A stretch of DNA of 45,628 nt from an uncultured Alphaproteobacteria bacterium (GCA_944392795.1 CALXXX010000014.1:1-45628), one strand, 5' to 3'; shown: positions 1 to 9,625, counted from the first letter of the stretch. Numbers and translations: made by a program. The notes: a model not told the origin generated them from the sequence alone.

Positions 1-598
1 ACTTGTACACAAATGAATGTCTCTCAACATCCATCCGTCTCGCACTTCCGGCCACTGACCGTCATATAATAACAACCAGACGCCATCCGTGCATCTATTC
101 CTTACTCAATTCACTCCTCTAACAACTTGCCCTTTTCATCGGGCATGGGACAAGATTATATTGAACCTTTTTTTACTTGTCAACAACTTTTTTTATTTTT
201 TTCTCTTTAGCAAAAAATCATGTTCAAAAATGTCTATTGCACTTTAATTTATCTGATTCGCTCTTCCTTGTCAATAAAAAATTAATATTCTATTAACTTT
301 TTTTAGAATGCAACTACTTTCCCAAAATAACGCGCCCTTAAATTCCTCTATATAATTTACTTTCTTTGCAAAAAAGATAATAAGACATCCTTGCTTTATG
401 GCTCCTATTATATAAGACATATCTTTCAGAACAGTTCTTCTCTTCCATGCACCATGTTTCAAAACCTTTTTCTTTTATTAAAGGCTTCTTTCTCTTTACT
501 CAAAATCCACTTTTCCGTTATTTCATTTTTTCTTGACTTTTTTCTTTTTTTACTTTACTTAAAATGAAAACGGTTAAACTTTTAAGAAGGAATATGCC
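1..598. other. AT-rich intergenic region at left edge
   Basis: The first ~170 bases are less A+T-rich than the rest and may hold the end of a neighbouring gene. One + frame is open from base 1 to a TAA TAA at 67-72; one - frame is also open from about 100 back to base 1. Neither can be identified. A small inverted repeat (TGCCC/GGGCA around 128-146) lies just after. From ~170 to 530 the sequence is low-complexity poly-T/A with no gene I can support. A 63-codon - frame at 271-462 has no recognisable features and is probably chance. Confidence 0.4.
533..561 (+). promoter_or_regulatory. Candidate sigma70 promoter for dksA-like operon
   Basis: TTGACT (533-538) and TACTTA (556-561) are separated by 17 bases, placing a start near 568, about 30 bases before the ATG at 599. 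A Shine-Dalgarno AAGAAGGA lies at 585-592. The -10 box is weak, and the surrounding poly-T makes chance matches likely. Confidence 0.4.
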
Positions 599-1024
599 AT
601 GCCAAATATCATCTTACCTCCAGATTACAAACCTTCTAAAAATGAAGAATACATGAACCCTATGCAATTAGAATATTTCCGTCAAAAGCTTATTAATTGG
701 AAAGAAGAGCTTTTGCACGAATCGGGAATTACCATAGAAGATTTAAAAGAAGGCGGATTGAATGAGCCAGACTTAAATGATCGCGCTTCCAATGAAACAG
801 AAAAAGCTTTAGAATTAAGAACACGAGATCGCATGCGTAAGCTTATCAAAAAAATCAATCAAGCTCTGGCGCGTATTGATGAAGGAACTTACGGCTACTG
901 TGAAGAAACTGGTGACCCTATTGGGATTGAACGATTAGAAGCTCGGCCTGTCACAACTTTGACAATCGAGGCGCAAGAACGCCATGAAAGATTGGAAAAA
1001 ACACATACTGACGACACTGAATAA
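599..1024 (+). CDS. dksA: DksA/TraR-family RNA polymerase-binding regulator
   Basis: A DksA-type transcription factor of 141 aa, close to the family's ~150. DksA binds the RNA polymerase secondary channel and works with ppGpp in stringent control. The coiled-coil tip motif DxxDxA is present (DLNDRA, about residues 58-63), so the functional tip is intact. The C-terminal finger keeps only the first of the four zinc cysteines: YGYCEETGDP replaces CxxC, and the second pair is TIEA. This single-Cys form is common in alphaproteobacterial DksA. A strong SD (AAGAAGG) precedes the ATG. The stop TAA abuts the ATG of the RNase G-like gene, so the two are probably co-transcribed. Confidence 0.9.
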   Translation: MPNIILPPDYKPSKNEEYMNPMQLEYFRQKLINWKEELLHESGITIEDLKEGGLNEPDLNDRASNETEKALELRTRDRMRKLIKKINQALARIDEGTYGYCEETGDPIGIERLEARPVTTLTIEAQERHERLEKTHTDDTE

Positions 1025-1990
1025 ATGTTTTTTGCTAAAAATATTTTTTTAGATCAAACAAAGGTTGCTTTTCTAAATGAGGAAAAGCAGCCTTTTGCTT
1101 TTGTTTTGACTCGAGGAAGCGATATCAATTATGGAGACATCTATCAAGCTAGAGTTTTAAAAAAGATGCCAAAACTTAAAGCCTATTTCTTAGATATCAA
1201 TCGCTCTGAATCTGTTTTTTTACCTTCAGCCCAAGAACTGGAAGAAGGACAAAGTATTACTGTGGAAATAACAGCTGAAGCTCGTCCTGGAAAAACAGCA
1301 GCTTGTCGCTTATGCGCCCAACAAATGGAAGGATTACCAAGATTATTACAAAAAGGCCTTATTGAAACAAATGGAACGGAGCTTCCTTGGAACGAAACTT
1401 ATGACGAATCCTTTGAACAAGCTCTTCATCCTATTTTTACCTTTGCTGATGGAGCTGAAATCATCTTTGAACGAACAACAGCATTTTGGAGTATTGACGT
1501 TGATAGTGCAAAAAGTGATCTTCCTCTTTCTCAAATCAACTTGCACGCGGCAACAGTTATTGGAAAGGAAATTATTCTACGCAATTTAAGTGGTAATTTA
1601 ATCATTGATTTTATCGGAAAAAAAAGAAAAAATGAGTTAACTAAATTACTGAACATTCTTCGTTTTGAATTAGATAAAAGTCCTATTCCGTTTCAAATAA
1701 TGGGAATTTCTCCCATGGGAAATGTTGAAATACGGAGAGATCGGCATCGTGCAACTCTTATTGATAGTGCCTCTACGTTATCAGCCACAGCCTATCGATT
1801 ACTTGAAGAAGCATTAAAAACCCCCTCTTATCAACTTCAAATAAATGTTTCGCCTGAACTTTACAAATGCTTACGAACAGATTTAATCGATACATTAGCT
1901 ATAGCAGAGGCAAAAAAAGGAACAAAATTTTCTTTTTGCATAGATACACAAGAACAAACTTATCAAATAAAGGAAATAAAAAATGGATAA
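1025..1990 (+). CDS. rng: Ribonuclease E/G-family protein, short form
   Basis: A 321-aa RNase E/G-family endoribonuclease, short beside E. coli RNase G (489 aa). The N-terminal third reads as the S1-like RNA-binding part (GDIYQARVLKK onward). The two metal-binding aspartates of the DNase I-like catalytic region appear conserved in SIDVDSA and LIIDFIG. The chain ends before the CPxCxG zinc-link that joins subunits in RNase E, and the small C-terminal domain is missing. It could be a processing nuclease with different oligomerisation. It starts directly after the dksA-like stop and overlaps yacG by 8 bases (ATGGATAA), so translation is likely coupled. Short rng-yacG pairs are frequent in alphaproteobacteria. 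Confidence 0.85.
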   Translation: MFFAKNIFLDQTKVAFLNEEKQPFAFVLTRGSDINYGDIYQARVLKKMPKLKAYFLDINRSESVFLPSAQELEEGQSITVEITAEARPGKTAACRLCAQQMEGLPRLLQKGLIETNGTELPWNETYDESFEQALHPIFTFADGAEIIFERTTAFWSIDVDSAKSDLPLSQINLHAATVIGKEIILRNLSGNLIIDFIGKKRKNELTKLLNILRFELDKSPIPFQIMGISPMGNVEIRRDRHRATLIDSASTLSATAYRLLEEALKTPSYQLQINVSPELYKCLRTDLIDTLAIAEAKKGTKFSFCIDTQEQTYQIKEIKNG

Positions 1991-2171
1991 AGTCCCTGTA
2001 AACAGTCAAAAATGTCCTATTTGTGGGAAAGTAACAGATTTAAAATATAAACCTTTTTGCTCTAAAAGATGTGCAGATATAGATTTAAATCGTTGGTTAA
2101 GCGGTGTTTATCGAATCGAAACGGATGAAACACCGGAAGATGTTCCAAGCTCTTCCAAAGATGAAGAATAA
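1983..2171 (+). CDS. yacG: DNA gyrase inhibitor YacG (zinc-binding)
   Basis: A 62-aa YacG-family protein with one treble-clef zinc site: CPICGK near residue 11 and CSKRC near residue 27, then the family signature ADIDLNRWL. In E. coli YacG binds GyrB and inhibits gyrase; this role is inferred by family. The last ~15 residues are acidic and Ser-rich. It overlaps the preceding RNase gene by 8 bases and ends 130 bases before parE, so a gyrase inhibitor here neighbours a topoisomerase gene. Confidence 0.9.
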   Translation: MDKVPVNSQKCPICGKVTDLKYKPFCSKRCADIDLNRWLSGVYRIETDETPEDVPSSSKDEE

Positions 2172-2263
2172 GCTCTAAAAAATACAAAAAATTAAAACAA
2201 AGGCACTCTTTTTATTTTTCTTCATAACCTATTTTATGAAATCATTTTTAGATAAAAAAGAAC

Positions 2264-2292
2264 TTGCTTTTTAGGCTAAAACTCCATATACT
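2264..2292 (+). promoter_or_regulatory. Promoter for parE, predicting a near-leaderless mRNA
   Basis: TTGCTT (2264-2269) and TATACT (2287-2292) with an ideal 17-base spacer. The -10 box ends only 9 bases before the parE ATG at 2302, so transcription would begin at about 2298-2300. There is no Shine-Dalgarno between the two. Confidence 0.55.
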
Positions 2293-2301
2293 CCAAGCAT
2301 T

Positions 2302-4290
2302 ATGGCAGATTTATTTAATGAAACAGAAACAAGGGCTGATTATTCAGCAAAAGATATTGAAGTTCTGGAAGGCTTAGAACCTGTTCGGCGTCGTCCCGGC
2401 ATGTATATCGGTGGAATAGATGAACGCGCTTATCATCATTTAGCAGCAGAAATTATCGACAACTCTATGGATGAGGCCGTTGCAGGATATGCAAGTGTTA
2501 TTACTGTAGAATTACTCGCTGATGGCAAAATATCTGTCACAGATAACGGTCGTGGTATCCCTGTTGATCCGCATCCCAAATATCCTGATAAATCTGCATT
2601 GGAAGTGATTACGACAACGCTTCATTCCGGTGGAAAGTTTGGCGGAAAAGCATATGCTGTTTCCGGAGGATTGCATGGTGTCGGATTATCTGTTGTTAAT
2701 GCTTTATCTTCCGAAATGACCATTGATGTTGCCCGAGATAAGAAGCTTTATAGACAAAGTTATACACGAGGCATCCCTTTGGCTCCCGTAGAGTGCATTG
2801 GTTCTGTTAGCAATCGCCGAGGAACAACTGTCACATTTTTACCAGATACAGAAATTTTTGGTGAAGTAACAAGATTTAAGCCTTCCACTATTTTTAAGAT
2901 GGTCAAATCAAAAGCTTTCTTATTTCGCGGTGTTGAATTACGGTGGATTTGTGCCCCTTCTTTGATTGTAGAGGGAGATACAACCCCGACAGAAGCCATT
3001 TTAAAATATCCAAACGGAATTGAAGATTATTTAGCTGTCTTAACGAAAAATACACCTTTAATTACACCCAGACCTTTTACAGGACAGGCCGAACTAGCTG
3101 ATCACATGGGACACATTGAGTGGGCTATTACTTGGCCGGAAGAAGGATATGATCCTTTCCTATATTCTTATTGTAACACAATACCAACACCGCAAGGCGG
3201 AACACACGAAACCGGTTTACGTGCCGGATTAACCAAAAGTTTACGTGCTTATGCGGAAATGGTCGGAAATCGAAAAGCAGCTGAAATTACTGCTGATGAT
3301 ATTGTCGGCTCCGCCGGTATTATGCTTTCTTTATTCATCCGCGATCCGCAGTTCCAAGGGCAAACCAAAGAAAAATTAGCGTCTTCTGATGCTATTCGTC
3401 TTGTCGAAAATGCGATAAAAGATCCTTTTGACCATTGGTTATCCGGAGATACGAAAACAGCAAACATTTTGCTGAATTACATTATGGAAAAAGTCGAGGA
3501 TCGTAAACGTAAGAAAAAAACGCAAGAAACAGCACGCGCTTCTGCAACGAAAAGACTTCGTTTGCCCGGAAAATTAGCTGATTGCTCTCACAAATCCACA
3601 GAAGGAACAGAAATTTTCATCGTAGAAGGTGATTCGGCCGGCGGCTCCGCAAAACAAGCTCGACAACGAGAAACTCAAGCTATTTTGCCTTTGAGAGGAA
3701 AAATTCTAAATGTCGCCAGTGCCTCTCGTGATAAAATTTTAGCAAATGAAGAAATCAACAATATTACTGAAGCTTTGGGATGCGGTGTTAAAGATAAATA
3801 TAATGAAGACGCCTTACGTTATGAAAAAATTATTATTATGACAGATGCCGATGTGGATGGTGCTCATATTGCTTCTTTATTGATGACATTTTTCTATCAA
3901 GAAATGCCAGGCTTGATTCGAGGCGGACATTTATATTTAGCTATGCCGCCATTATTCCGCTTAACACAAGGAGATAAGTCAATTTATGCTTTTGATGATG
4001 AGGATAAAGAGCGCCTTTTAAATACGCAATTCAAAAATGCTAAAAATGTTGAAATCAGCCGTTTCAAAGGATTAGGAGAAATGCCTCCCGTTCAGCTAAA
4101 AGAAACGACAATGAATCCTCGGACAAGAACTCTTTTACGTGTCGTTCTACCGGATGCAAAGAATGAACAAGAGCAAGATGAGGCTCGTTATACTTCTGAA
4201 ATCGTTAAACAGCTTATGGGAAACGATCCTGAAATGCGTTTCCGTTATATTCAGGAACATGCTAAATTTGTAGAAAATTTGGATATTTAA
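2302..4290 (+). CDS. parE: DNA topoisomerase IV subunit B
   Basis: A 662-aa type IIA topoisomerase ATPase subunit. With ParC it decatenates daughter chromosomes. The GHKL ATP-binding part holds LEPVRRRPGMYIGG, EIIDNSMDEA and the DNGRGIP loop, followed by GGLHGVG. The TOPRIM domain has EGDSAGG at 442 and the metal triad DADVD at 515-519; the C-terminal RFKGLGEM is present. Length and the YIGGIDERA variant point to ParE rather than GyrB, which is typically ~800 aa. GyrB is the main alternative. The start fits the family N-terminus and lacks an SD. The next gene begins one base after the stop. Confidence 0.92.
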   Translation: MADLFNETETRADYSAKDIEVLEGLEPVRRRPGMYIGGIDERAYHHLAAEIIDNSMDEAVAGYASVITVELLADGKISVTDNGRGIPVDPHPKYPDKSALEVITTTLHSGGKFGGKAYAVSGGLHGVGLSVVNALSSEMTIDVARDKKLYRQSYTRGIPLAPVECIGSVSNRRGTTVTFLPDTEIFGEVTRFKPSTIFKMVKSKAFLFRGVELRWICAPSLIVEGDTTPTEAILKYPNGIEDYLAVLTKNTPLITPRPFTGQAELADHMGHIEWAITWPEEGYDPFLYSYCNTIPTPQGGTHETGLRAGLTKSLRAYAEMVGNRKAAEITADDIVGSAGIMLSLFIRDPQFQGQTKEKLASSDAIRLVENAIKDPFDHWLSGDTKTANILLNYIMEKVEDRKRKKKTQETARASATKRLRLPGKLADCSHKSTEGTEIFIVEGDSAGGSAKQARQRETQAILPLRGKILNVASASRDKILANEEINNITEALGCGVKDKYNEDALRYEKIIIMTDADVDGAHIASLLMTFFYQEMPGLIRGGHLYLAMPPLFRLTQGDKSIYAFDDEDKERLLNTQFKNAKNVEISRFKGLGEMPPVQLKETTMNPRTRTLLRVVLPDAKNEQEQDEARYTSEIVKQLMGNDPEMRFRYIQEHAKFVENLDI

Positions 4291-4291
4291 A

Positions 4292-4840
4292 ATGCAATCA
4301 ATCACTATTACAGGTCACTTAGGCAGCGGAAAATCAACCATTGCTAAAATGTTAGCTCAGGAATTAAATTTGCCCCACTATTCTACCGGAGACGCACAAA
4401 GAGAAATTGCTCGACAAATGGGATTAACAACTTTAGAACTTAATCATTTAGCTGATCAGGATGCGTCTATTGACGAAAAAATCGATGGTGTTTTTAAAAA
4501 CTTAGATGCCTCTGGAAAAGCCTATGTTATAGATTCACGCTTAGCTTGGCACTTTATGCCTCGGTCGTTTAAAGTTAAATTAGAAGTTTCTCCAAAAGTA
4601 GCGGCAGAACGTATCTTTTCAGATAAGAAAAGAACAGGAGAATGTTTATATAAAACAGTTGACGAAGCTCTTAATACATTATTAGAACGCCGTAAAAGTG
4701 AAACAGAACGATTTAAAAAAACATACAATATCGATCTTGATGAAAATAAAAATTTCGATCTTGTCCTGGATACGACTTCTCAATCACCGGAAAAAGTCTT
4801 TAAAGCTATTCTGACGGCTTATCGTCAAAAGAATCCTTAA
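4292..4840 (+). CDS. Cytidylate kinase-like P-loop nucleotide kinase
   Basis: A 182-aa P-loop kinase of the cytidylate-kinase-like (archaeal-type, Cytidylate_kin2) group. It would phosphorylate a nucleoside monophosphate, probably CMP/dCMP, but the substrate is inferred. Walker A is GHLGSGKST at residues 8-16; a lid-like Arg/Lys-rich segment (SDKKRTGE, ~112-119) and a YVIDSRLAWHF segment follow. Length matches the group. It starts one base after parE and so is likely co-transcribed. Its last 35 bases overlap the end of the convergent HAD gene. A dedicated cmk of the usual ~225-aa type is not in this window. Confidence 0.7.
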   Translation: MQSITITGHLGSGKSTIAKMLAQELNLPHYSTGDAQREIARQMGLTTLELNHLADQDASIDEKIDGVFKNLDASGKAYVIDSRLAWHFMPRSFKVKLEVSPKVAAERIFSDKKRTGECLYKTVDEALNTLLERRKSETERFKKTYNIDLDENKNFDLVLDTTSQSPEKVFKAILTAYRQKNP

Positions 4841-5465
4841 TTTGTTGAAATATCTTCCAAGCCTCTTTTAAGTCTGAAGCATAGTAATCGACTAATCCTT
4901 CAGCGAATTCTTTTTCCTTTGGCACCTGTTTACGCAAAAGAACTGATATAGCACCATATTCTTTAGCCATTTTCATATCAACGACGGCATCTCCGATAAC
5001 AATCACTTTATCTATATCCAACCCGTCCAAAGCAGTTTTAAGAGCGACAATACTGGGTTTATCTTCTTTAGCATCTCCTGAACCGATAATGCGTGTTAAA
5101 TAATTGTTCAAATCAAAAGAAAGTGCTTCCCGATGAATGATATAACGCATTTTCTTACTGACAACAACAGATAAGAACCCCTCTTTCTGAGCTTTTGCCA
5201 AAATTTCTTTAGCGAATGGTTTGGGCTTAATCTGAGAAATATGAGCAGCATAACGCTCCAAATAAAAACGATATGCCTCTTGCCAATCAGCACCAAAAAC
5301 CTCTGGCATCCAATCTCGTGCTGACTTATTCATTAGTGTAAAAGCATCTGCTCGAGGTAAATCTGTTTTCTTATATACTAAAAACAAATCACGTTGAGCT
5401 TGATAGATAATTTCAGATGTATCCATCAAAGTGTTATCCCAATCCCAAACGATTGCTATTTTCAT
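4806..5465 (-). CDS. HAD-superfamily phosphatase
   Basis: A 219-aa haloacid-dehalogenase-fold hydrolase, likely acting on a small phosphorylated metabolite (phosphoglycolate phosphatase-like; substrate not determinable). All four HAD motifs are visible: DWDNT near residue 8, VVSKK (motif II Ser), the KEDKP lysine, and GDAVVDMKMA. I chose the ATG at 5465 over an upstream in-frame ATG at 5513 because GGGAGC lies 6-7 bases before it and the protein then begins MKIAIVWDWDNT, as the family does. It is convergent with the kinase gene and overlaps it by 35 bases. Confidence 0.8.
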   Translation of the reverse strand: MKIAIVWDWDNTLMDTSEIIYQAQRDLFLVYKKTDLPRADAFTLMNKSARDWMPEVFGADWQEAYRFYLERYAAHISQIKPKPFAKEILAKAQKEGFLSVVVSKKMRYIIHREALSFDLNNYLTRIIGSGDAKEDKPSIVALKTALDGLDIDKVIVIGDAVVDMKMAKEYGAISVLLRKQVPKEKEFAEGLVDYYASDLKEAWKIFQQIKDSFDDKPSE

Positions 5466-5574
5466 CAAAAGCTCCCTTGTTTTCTGCTTTTTATATTTTA
5501 CAAATGCTTTCACTAAAACACAACAAAAATTATAACAGCCTTTATTTTCTTGCCCTTTTAGAATAAATATATTT

Positions 5575-6822
5575 TTACGACATCTTAATACACTTGCGCG
5601 CCACCGATAATATCGGAAGTTGTTCTAACAGATCCTTAGGCATTGGAAAACGAACAGCCTGCCCTAAATGACCACAGGATATTGTTTCCAAACTAATTCC
5701 TTTCTCTGCATCATAGAAAGTATCAACTTGATATAAAATGGGGTTTAATTGCCCCGGCGCCAAAAAAGATAAAATGTCTCCCTTATTGATTTTATGTTTA
5801 ACCTCAAAGATCAAAGAATCATCTGTTTTCCCTTGAACCTGTCCGGCATATCTCCAATCACCTGTACTTGCCGAAAGCTCATAGTTTAAGCTTTCTGGTC
5901 CGGCATTCCCATCAAAAAAGCCTAAAGTATACCCTCGATTTTGCAGTGTCGCCAACTCTTCCAAATAGATATCTGGTCTCCATTGAGTTGGATTTTCGAA
6001 ATAATCGTCAATCGCATGACGATAAGCGCGTGCGGTTATAGCAACATAATATTCAGATTTATTACGCCCTTCTATTTTAAACGAATCTAAACCAACCTCC
6101 ATCAGCTCATTTAAGCGACTCATTAAACATAAGTCTCGTGAATTCATCACATAACTGCCATGTTCATCCTCTTCCCACAGCATAAGCTCGCCGGGACGTT
6201 TTTCTTCTTCTAAATAAACCTTATATCGCCACCGACAAGAATGAGCGCAATTTCCTTTATTAGCGCTTCGCCCCGTCATAAAATTAGATAATAAACACCG
6301 TCCCGAATAACTCACACACATCGCTCCGTGAATAAAAACTTCCAGCTTAATATCCGGACACTTCTCTCTTATTTCACGCATTTCTTTTAATGGAACTTCT
6401 CGTCCTAAAACACATAACGCAGCTCCTTGTTTTTTCCAAAAATCAACAGTTAAAGAAGAGCACACATTCGCTTGTGTCGAAATATGTCTCGGTAAACCAG
6501 GGCACATCTCGCCGATAAATGAAAAAACTCCGGGATCCGCAACTATCACCCCATCGGGACGCAATAACTTTAACATTTTTACTGCTTCTGTTAACCGCTC
6601 TAAATCACTATTATGCGTGAACAAATTGAGTGTTAAATAAACTTTCTTTCCTAACTGATGAGCAAAATCAATCCCTTCCTTTAAATCAGAGGTCGTAAAA
6701 CAACTTTTGGCGCGTAAAGAAACACTCGGTAAGCCACAATATACGGCATCTGCTCCGTATAAAAAAGCTGTTTTCAATCTTTCTAAAGAACCCGCGGGCA
6801 ATAATAACTCTGGCTTTTTCAT
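5575..6822 (-). CDS. trhP: U32-family tRNA hydroxylation protein TrhP/YegQ-like
   Basis: A 415-aa peptidase-U32-family protein (E. coli YegQ/TrhP is ~450). In E. coli TrhP acts in prephenate-dependent 5-hydroxyuridine formation in tRNA wobble positions; RlhA, acting on 23S rRNA, is a paralogue. The TIM-barrel start LLLPAGSLERLKTAF, the GADAVYCGL strand and the signature SGRCLLSNFMTGR plus NKGNCAHSCRW, carrying the Fe-S cysteines, are intact. The SD AAAGGAG overlaps the end of polA: the gap is 10 bases, so this is the distal gene of the gcrA-polA transcript. Despite the family name no protease function is implied. Confidence 0.82.
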   Translation of the reverse strand: MKKPELLLPAGSLERLKTAFLYGADAVYCGLPSVSLRAKSCFTTSDLKEGIDFAHQLGKKVYLTLNLFTHNSDLERLTEAVKMLKLLRPDGVIVADPGVFSFIGEMCPGLPRHISTQANVCSSLTVDFWKKQGAALCVLGREVPLKEMREIREKCPDIKLEVFIHGAMCVSYSGRCLLSNFMTGRSANKGNCAHSCRWRYKVYLEEEKRPGELMLWEEDEHGSYVMNSRDLCLMSRLNELMEVGLDSFKIEGRNKSEYYVAITARAYRHAIDDYFENPTQWRPDIYLEELATLQNRGYTLGFFDGNAGPESLNYELSASTGDWRYAGQVQGKTDDSLIFEVKHKINKGDILSFLAPGQLNPILYQVDTFYDAEKGISLETISCGHLGQAVRFPMPKDLLEQLPILSVARKCIKMS

Positions 6823-6832
6823 ACTTTCTCCT

Positions 6833-9625
6833 TTAGTGAGCTTCTGTCCAATTATGTCCTGTTCCTACTTCAACGACCAAAGGAACAGATAAACTAACAA
6901 TATTTTCCATAACTTCTTTAACAACTCGAGTTGTTTTTCCTACTTCATCTTCCGGCGTTTCAAAAACAAGTTCATCATGTACCTGAAGCAACATACGAGA
7001 ATGCAGCCCCTCTGCCTCTAAAGCATCTTCCATTTTATTCATCGCCATTTTAATAATATCGGCCGCTCCGCCTTGAATAGGAGCATTAATAGCTGCTCGA
7101 GATGCAAATCCTCGGGTCGAACCGTTTTCAAAACCGTTGATAAAGCACTTACGTCCAAAAGGTGTTAACACATAGGAATGCACCTTGGCAAACTCTATGG
7201 TCCGTTCCATGTATTCTTTGATCTCCGGATAACGTTTCATATAAGAATCAATATATTCTTTTGCTTCAGTCCTTGAAATATTTAACTGTCTTGCCAACCC
7301 AAATGCAGAAATGCCATATATAATGCCAAAATTAATTGCTTTTGCATTACGCCGTACCATAGGATCTATATTCTCTAAAGGAACTCCAAAAATTTGAGAT
7401 GCCGTTGCGGCATGAATATCCAAACCTTCTGAAAAAGCTTGTTTGAGACCTTTTACATCTGCCACAGCAGCTATTAAGCGTAATTCTACTTGAGAATAAT
7501 CAGCAGACAGTAAAACATATCCCGGCGTTGCAATAAAAGCTGAGCGAATTTGACGACCGGCTTCTGTTCTTATGGGAATATTTTGTAAATTCGGATTATT
7601 AGATGCCAATCTCCCTGTTGAAGTCATTGTCTGAGCAAAAGTTGTATGAACACGTTGTGTTTTAGGGTTGATTAACTCTACTAAAGCATCTGCATAAGTC
7701 GTTTTTAGCTTTGAATATTGACGATAATCTAAAATTTTTTGTGGCAGCTCTAGTCCTTCAGCAGCTAAACTTTCCATTACTTCTTGATCTGTAATCCAGT
7801 TTTGTGTCTTAGGACTCTTTTTCCCTCCTTCAATTTTCATTTTTTCAAATAAAATTTCACCCAATTTCATCGGAGAATTAATCGTAAACACCTCACCGGC
7901 TAATTCATAAATTTCTTTTTCTAAGCTCTCTATTTTCGAAGCGAAATCTTGACTAAGTGATATCAATGTACTTTTGTCTACTAAAATGCCTCGTTCTTCC
8001 ATACGCATCAAAACATTAATCAATGGCAAATCTATTTTTTCATAAACAGAAAAAACTTGGCTTTCTATTAACTTCGCCCTTAAAACTTCATACAATCGAA
8101 AAGTCATATCCGCATCTTCTGCCGCATATGAAACTGCCTTTTCCAATTCAACATATTTAAATAAAATTTGATTACGACCTTTACCACACACATCTTCATA
8201 CAATATCGTTTTATGCTTCAAAAAAATAGAAGCCAGCTCATCTAAACTTCGACCATGTGTGACACCATCTAAAACATAAGCCATAACCATTGTATCTTCT
8301 ATTGGAGAAACAGTAACTTGTTGACCAAAATTAGTTTTTAAAACTTCTATGTCATACTTGATATTATGTCCTATTTTTAAAATCTTTGTATCTGCAAATA
8401 AAGGCAAAAGATATTGCCGAATATCTTCATAAGAAACTTGAGGTATTCTCTTTTCAGATACTTTTCCTTCCGTATAATTAAATAAATCAACCGCTTTTGT
8501 TTCCTTTTGTTCTTCTGACAAAAGAACATGATTAAGAGGAATATAACAAGCTTCACCGTTCTTAACACACAATGAAATCCCTGCAATCTCCGCCCTTAAA
8601 GGGTTGAGCGAATCTGTTTCCGTATCAAAAGCAAACCGACCGGCTTTTTTGATTTTATCTACCCATTTGAGTAAACTTTGTTTATCTTGAACACATTCAT
8701 AATGTGTTTCTATTTGATCGTGTTGCATATCATGAATATGTGCAGCTCTTCGACTGATAAAATTGCTCATACGCGTCAAAAGACTTTTAAAAGAATTTTT
8801 TTCTAAAAAAGCCCGTATAACTTCTGCGTCTGGTTCATTTGAACAAAAGCTTTCTATTGGTTTAGGCAATGGAGCATGTTCATCTAACGTCACTAATTTT
8901 TTAGAAAGAAAAGCTCTATCTTTTCCCTCCAATAATAATTGTCGACGACGCACCTGAGGAATACTGTTCGCTGATGCCATTAAATTTTCAAGATTGCCAT
9001 ATTGCTGAATAAGTTCAGATGCTGTCTTAATACCAATGCCTGCCACTCCCGGAATATTATCTATACTGTCTCCGGCCAAAGCTTGAACATCTATTACCTG
9101 TTCAGGAAGAACTCCAAATTTTTTCTCCACATCTGTCTTATCCAACATTTTTTTCTTCAACGGATCATAAATGTGAACTTTTTCACGCATCAGCTGCATT
9201 AAATCCTTATCAGCAGAAACAATAATAACTTCATATCCCTGCTCAAGTGCCGCATGCGTATAACTTGCAATCAAATCATCCGCTTCATAGCCTTCCTGTT
9301 CTACAGAAGCAACATTAAATGCTTTAACAGCTTCTCGAATAATAGAAAATTGAGGTTTAAGTTCGGCCGGTACTTCTTTACGATTCGCTTTATACGCTGG
9401 ATAAATATCGTTTCTAAAATTATGGCGCTGCGCATCAAAAACAACGGCCAAATAATCTGCTTCATCCTCCCGAACAAATTGCATCAACATTGTTGTAAAA
9501 CCATAAACAGCATTGATAGGAACTTGATCTCCGGGGCGAGACATCGGCGGAATCGCATAAAAGGCTCGGTAAATATATCCCGAGCCATCAATTAAACATA
9601 ATTTCTTCTTTGCCTTTTCCATCAT
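6833..9625 (-). CDS. polA: DNA polymerase I
   Basis: A full-length 930-aa Pol I for Okazaki fragment processing and repair synthesis. Residues ~1-290 are the 5'-3' exonuclease (LIDGSGYIYRAFYA; ADKDLMQL; GVAGIGIKTA). Residues ~325-510 are the 3'-5' proofreading domain with DTE at 334-336 and YAAEDAD, so proofreading should be active. The rest is the polymerase: motif A DYSQVELRL, motif B RRNAKAINFGIIYG, motif C VHDE with His at 883. The start ATGATGG overlaps the gcrA stop by 4 bases (ATGA), indicating translational coupling. Confidence 0.97.
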   Translation of the reverse strand: MMEKAKKKLCLIDGSGYIYRAFYAIPPMSRPGDQVPINAVYGFTTMLMQFVREDEADYLAVVFDAQRHNFRNDIYPAYKANRKEVPAELKPQFSIIREAVKAFNVASVEQEGYEADDLIASYTHAALEQGYEVIIVSADKDLMQLMREKVHIYDPLKKKMLDKTDVEKKFGVLPEQVIDVQALAGDSIDNIPGVAGIGIKTASELIQQYGNLENLMASANSIPQVRRRQLLLEGKDRAFLSKKLVTLDEHAPLPKPIESFCSNEPDAEVIRAFLEKNSFKSLLTRMSNFISRRAAHIHDMQHDQIETHYECVQDKQSLLKWVDKIKKAGRFAFDTETDSLNPLRAEIAGISLCVKNGEACYIPLNHVLLSEEQKETKAVDLFNYTEGKVSEKRIPQVSYEDIRQYLLPLFADTKILKIGHNIKYDIEVLKTNFGQQVTVSPIEDTMVMAYVLDGVTHGRSLDELASIFLKHKTILYEDVCGKGRNQILFKYVELEKAVSYAAEDADMTFRLYEVLRAKLIESQVFSVYEKIDLPLINVLMRMEERGILVDKSTLISLSQDFASKIESLEKEIYELAGEVFTINSPMKLGEILFEKMKIEGGKKSPKTQNWITDQEVMESLAAEGLELPQKILDYRQYSKLKTTYADALVELINPKTQRVHTTFAQTMTSTGRLASNNPNLQNIPIRTEAGRQIRSAFIATPGYVLLSADYSQVELRLIAAVADVKGLKQAFSEGLDIHAATASQIFGVPLENIDPMVRRNAKAINFGIIYGISAFGLARQLNISRTEAKEYIDSYMKRYPEIKEYMERTIEFAKVHSYVLTPFGRKCFINGFENGSTRGFASRAAINAPIQGGAADIIKMAMNKMEDALEAEGLHSRMLLQVHDELVFETPEDEVGKTTRVVKEVMENIVSLSVPLVVEVGTGHNWTEAH

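Noticed and set aside
1-69. C-terminal end of a + strand gene at the left edge
   Set aside because: Open for 22 codons only and an equally plausible - frame overlaps it; too short to call.
271-462. 63-codon - strand ORF in the left AT-rich gap
   Set aside because: No domain, poor codon pattern and only a weak SD; likely chance in low-complexity sequence.
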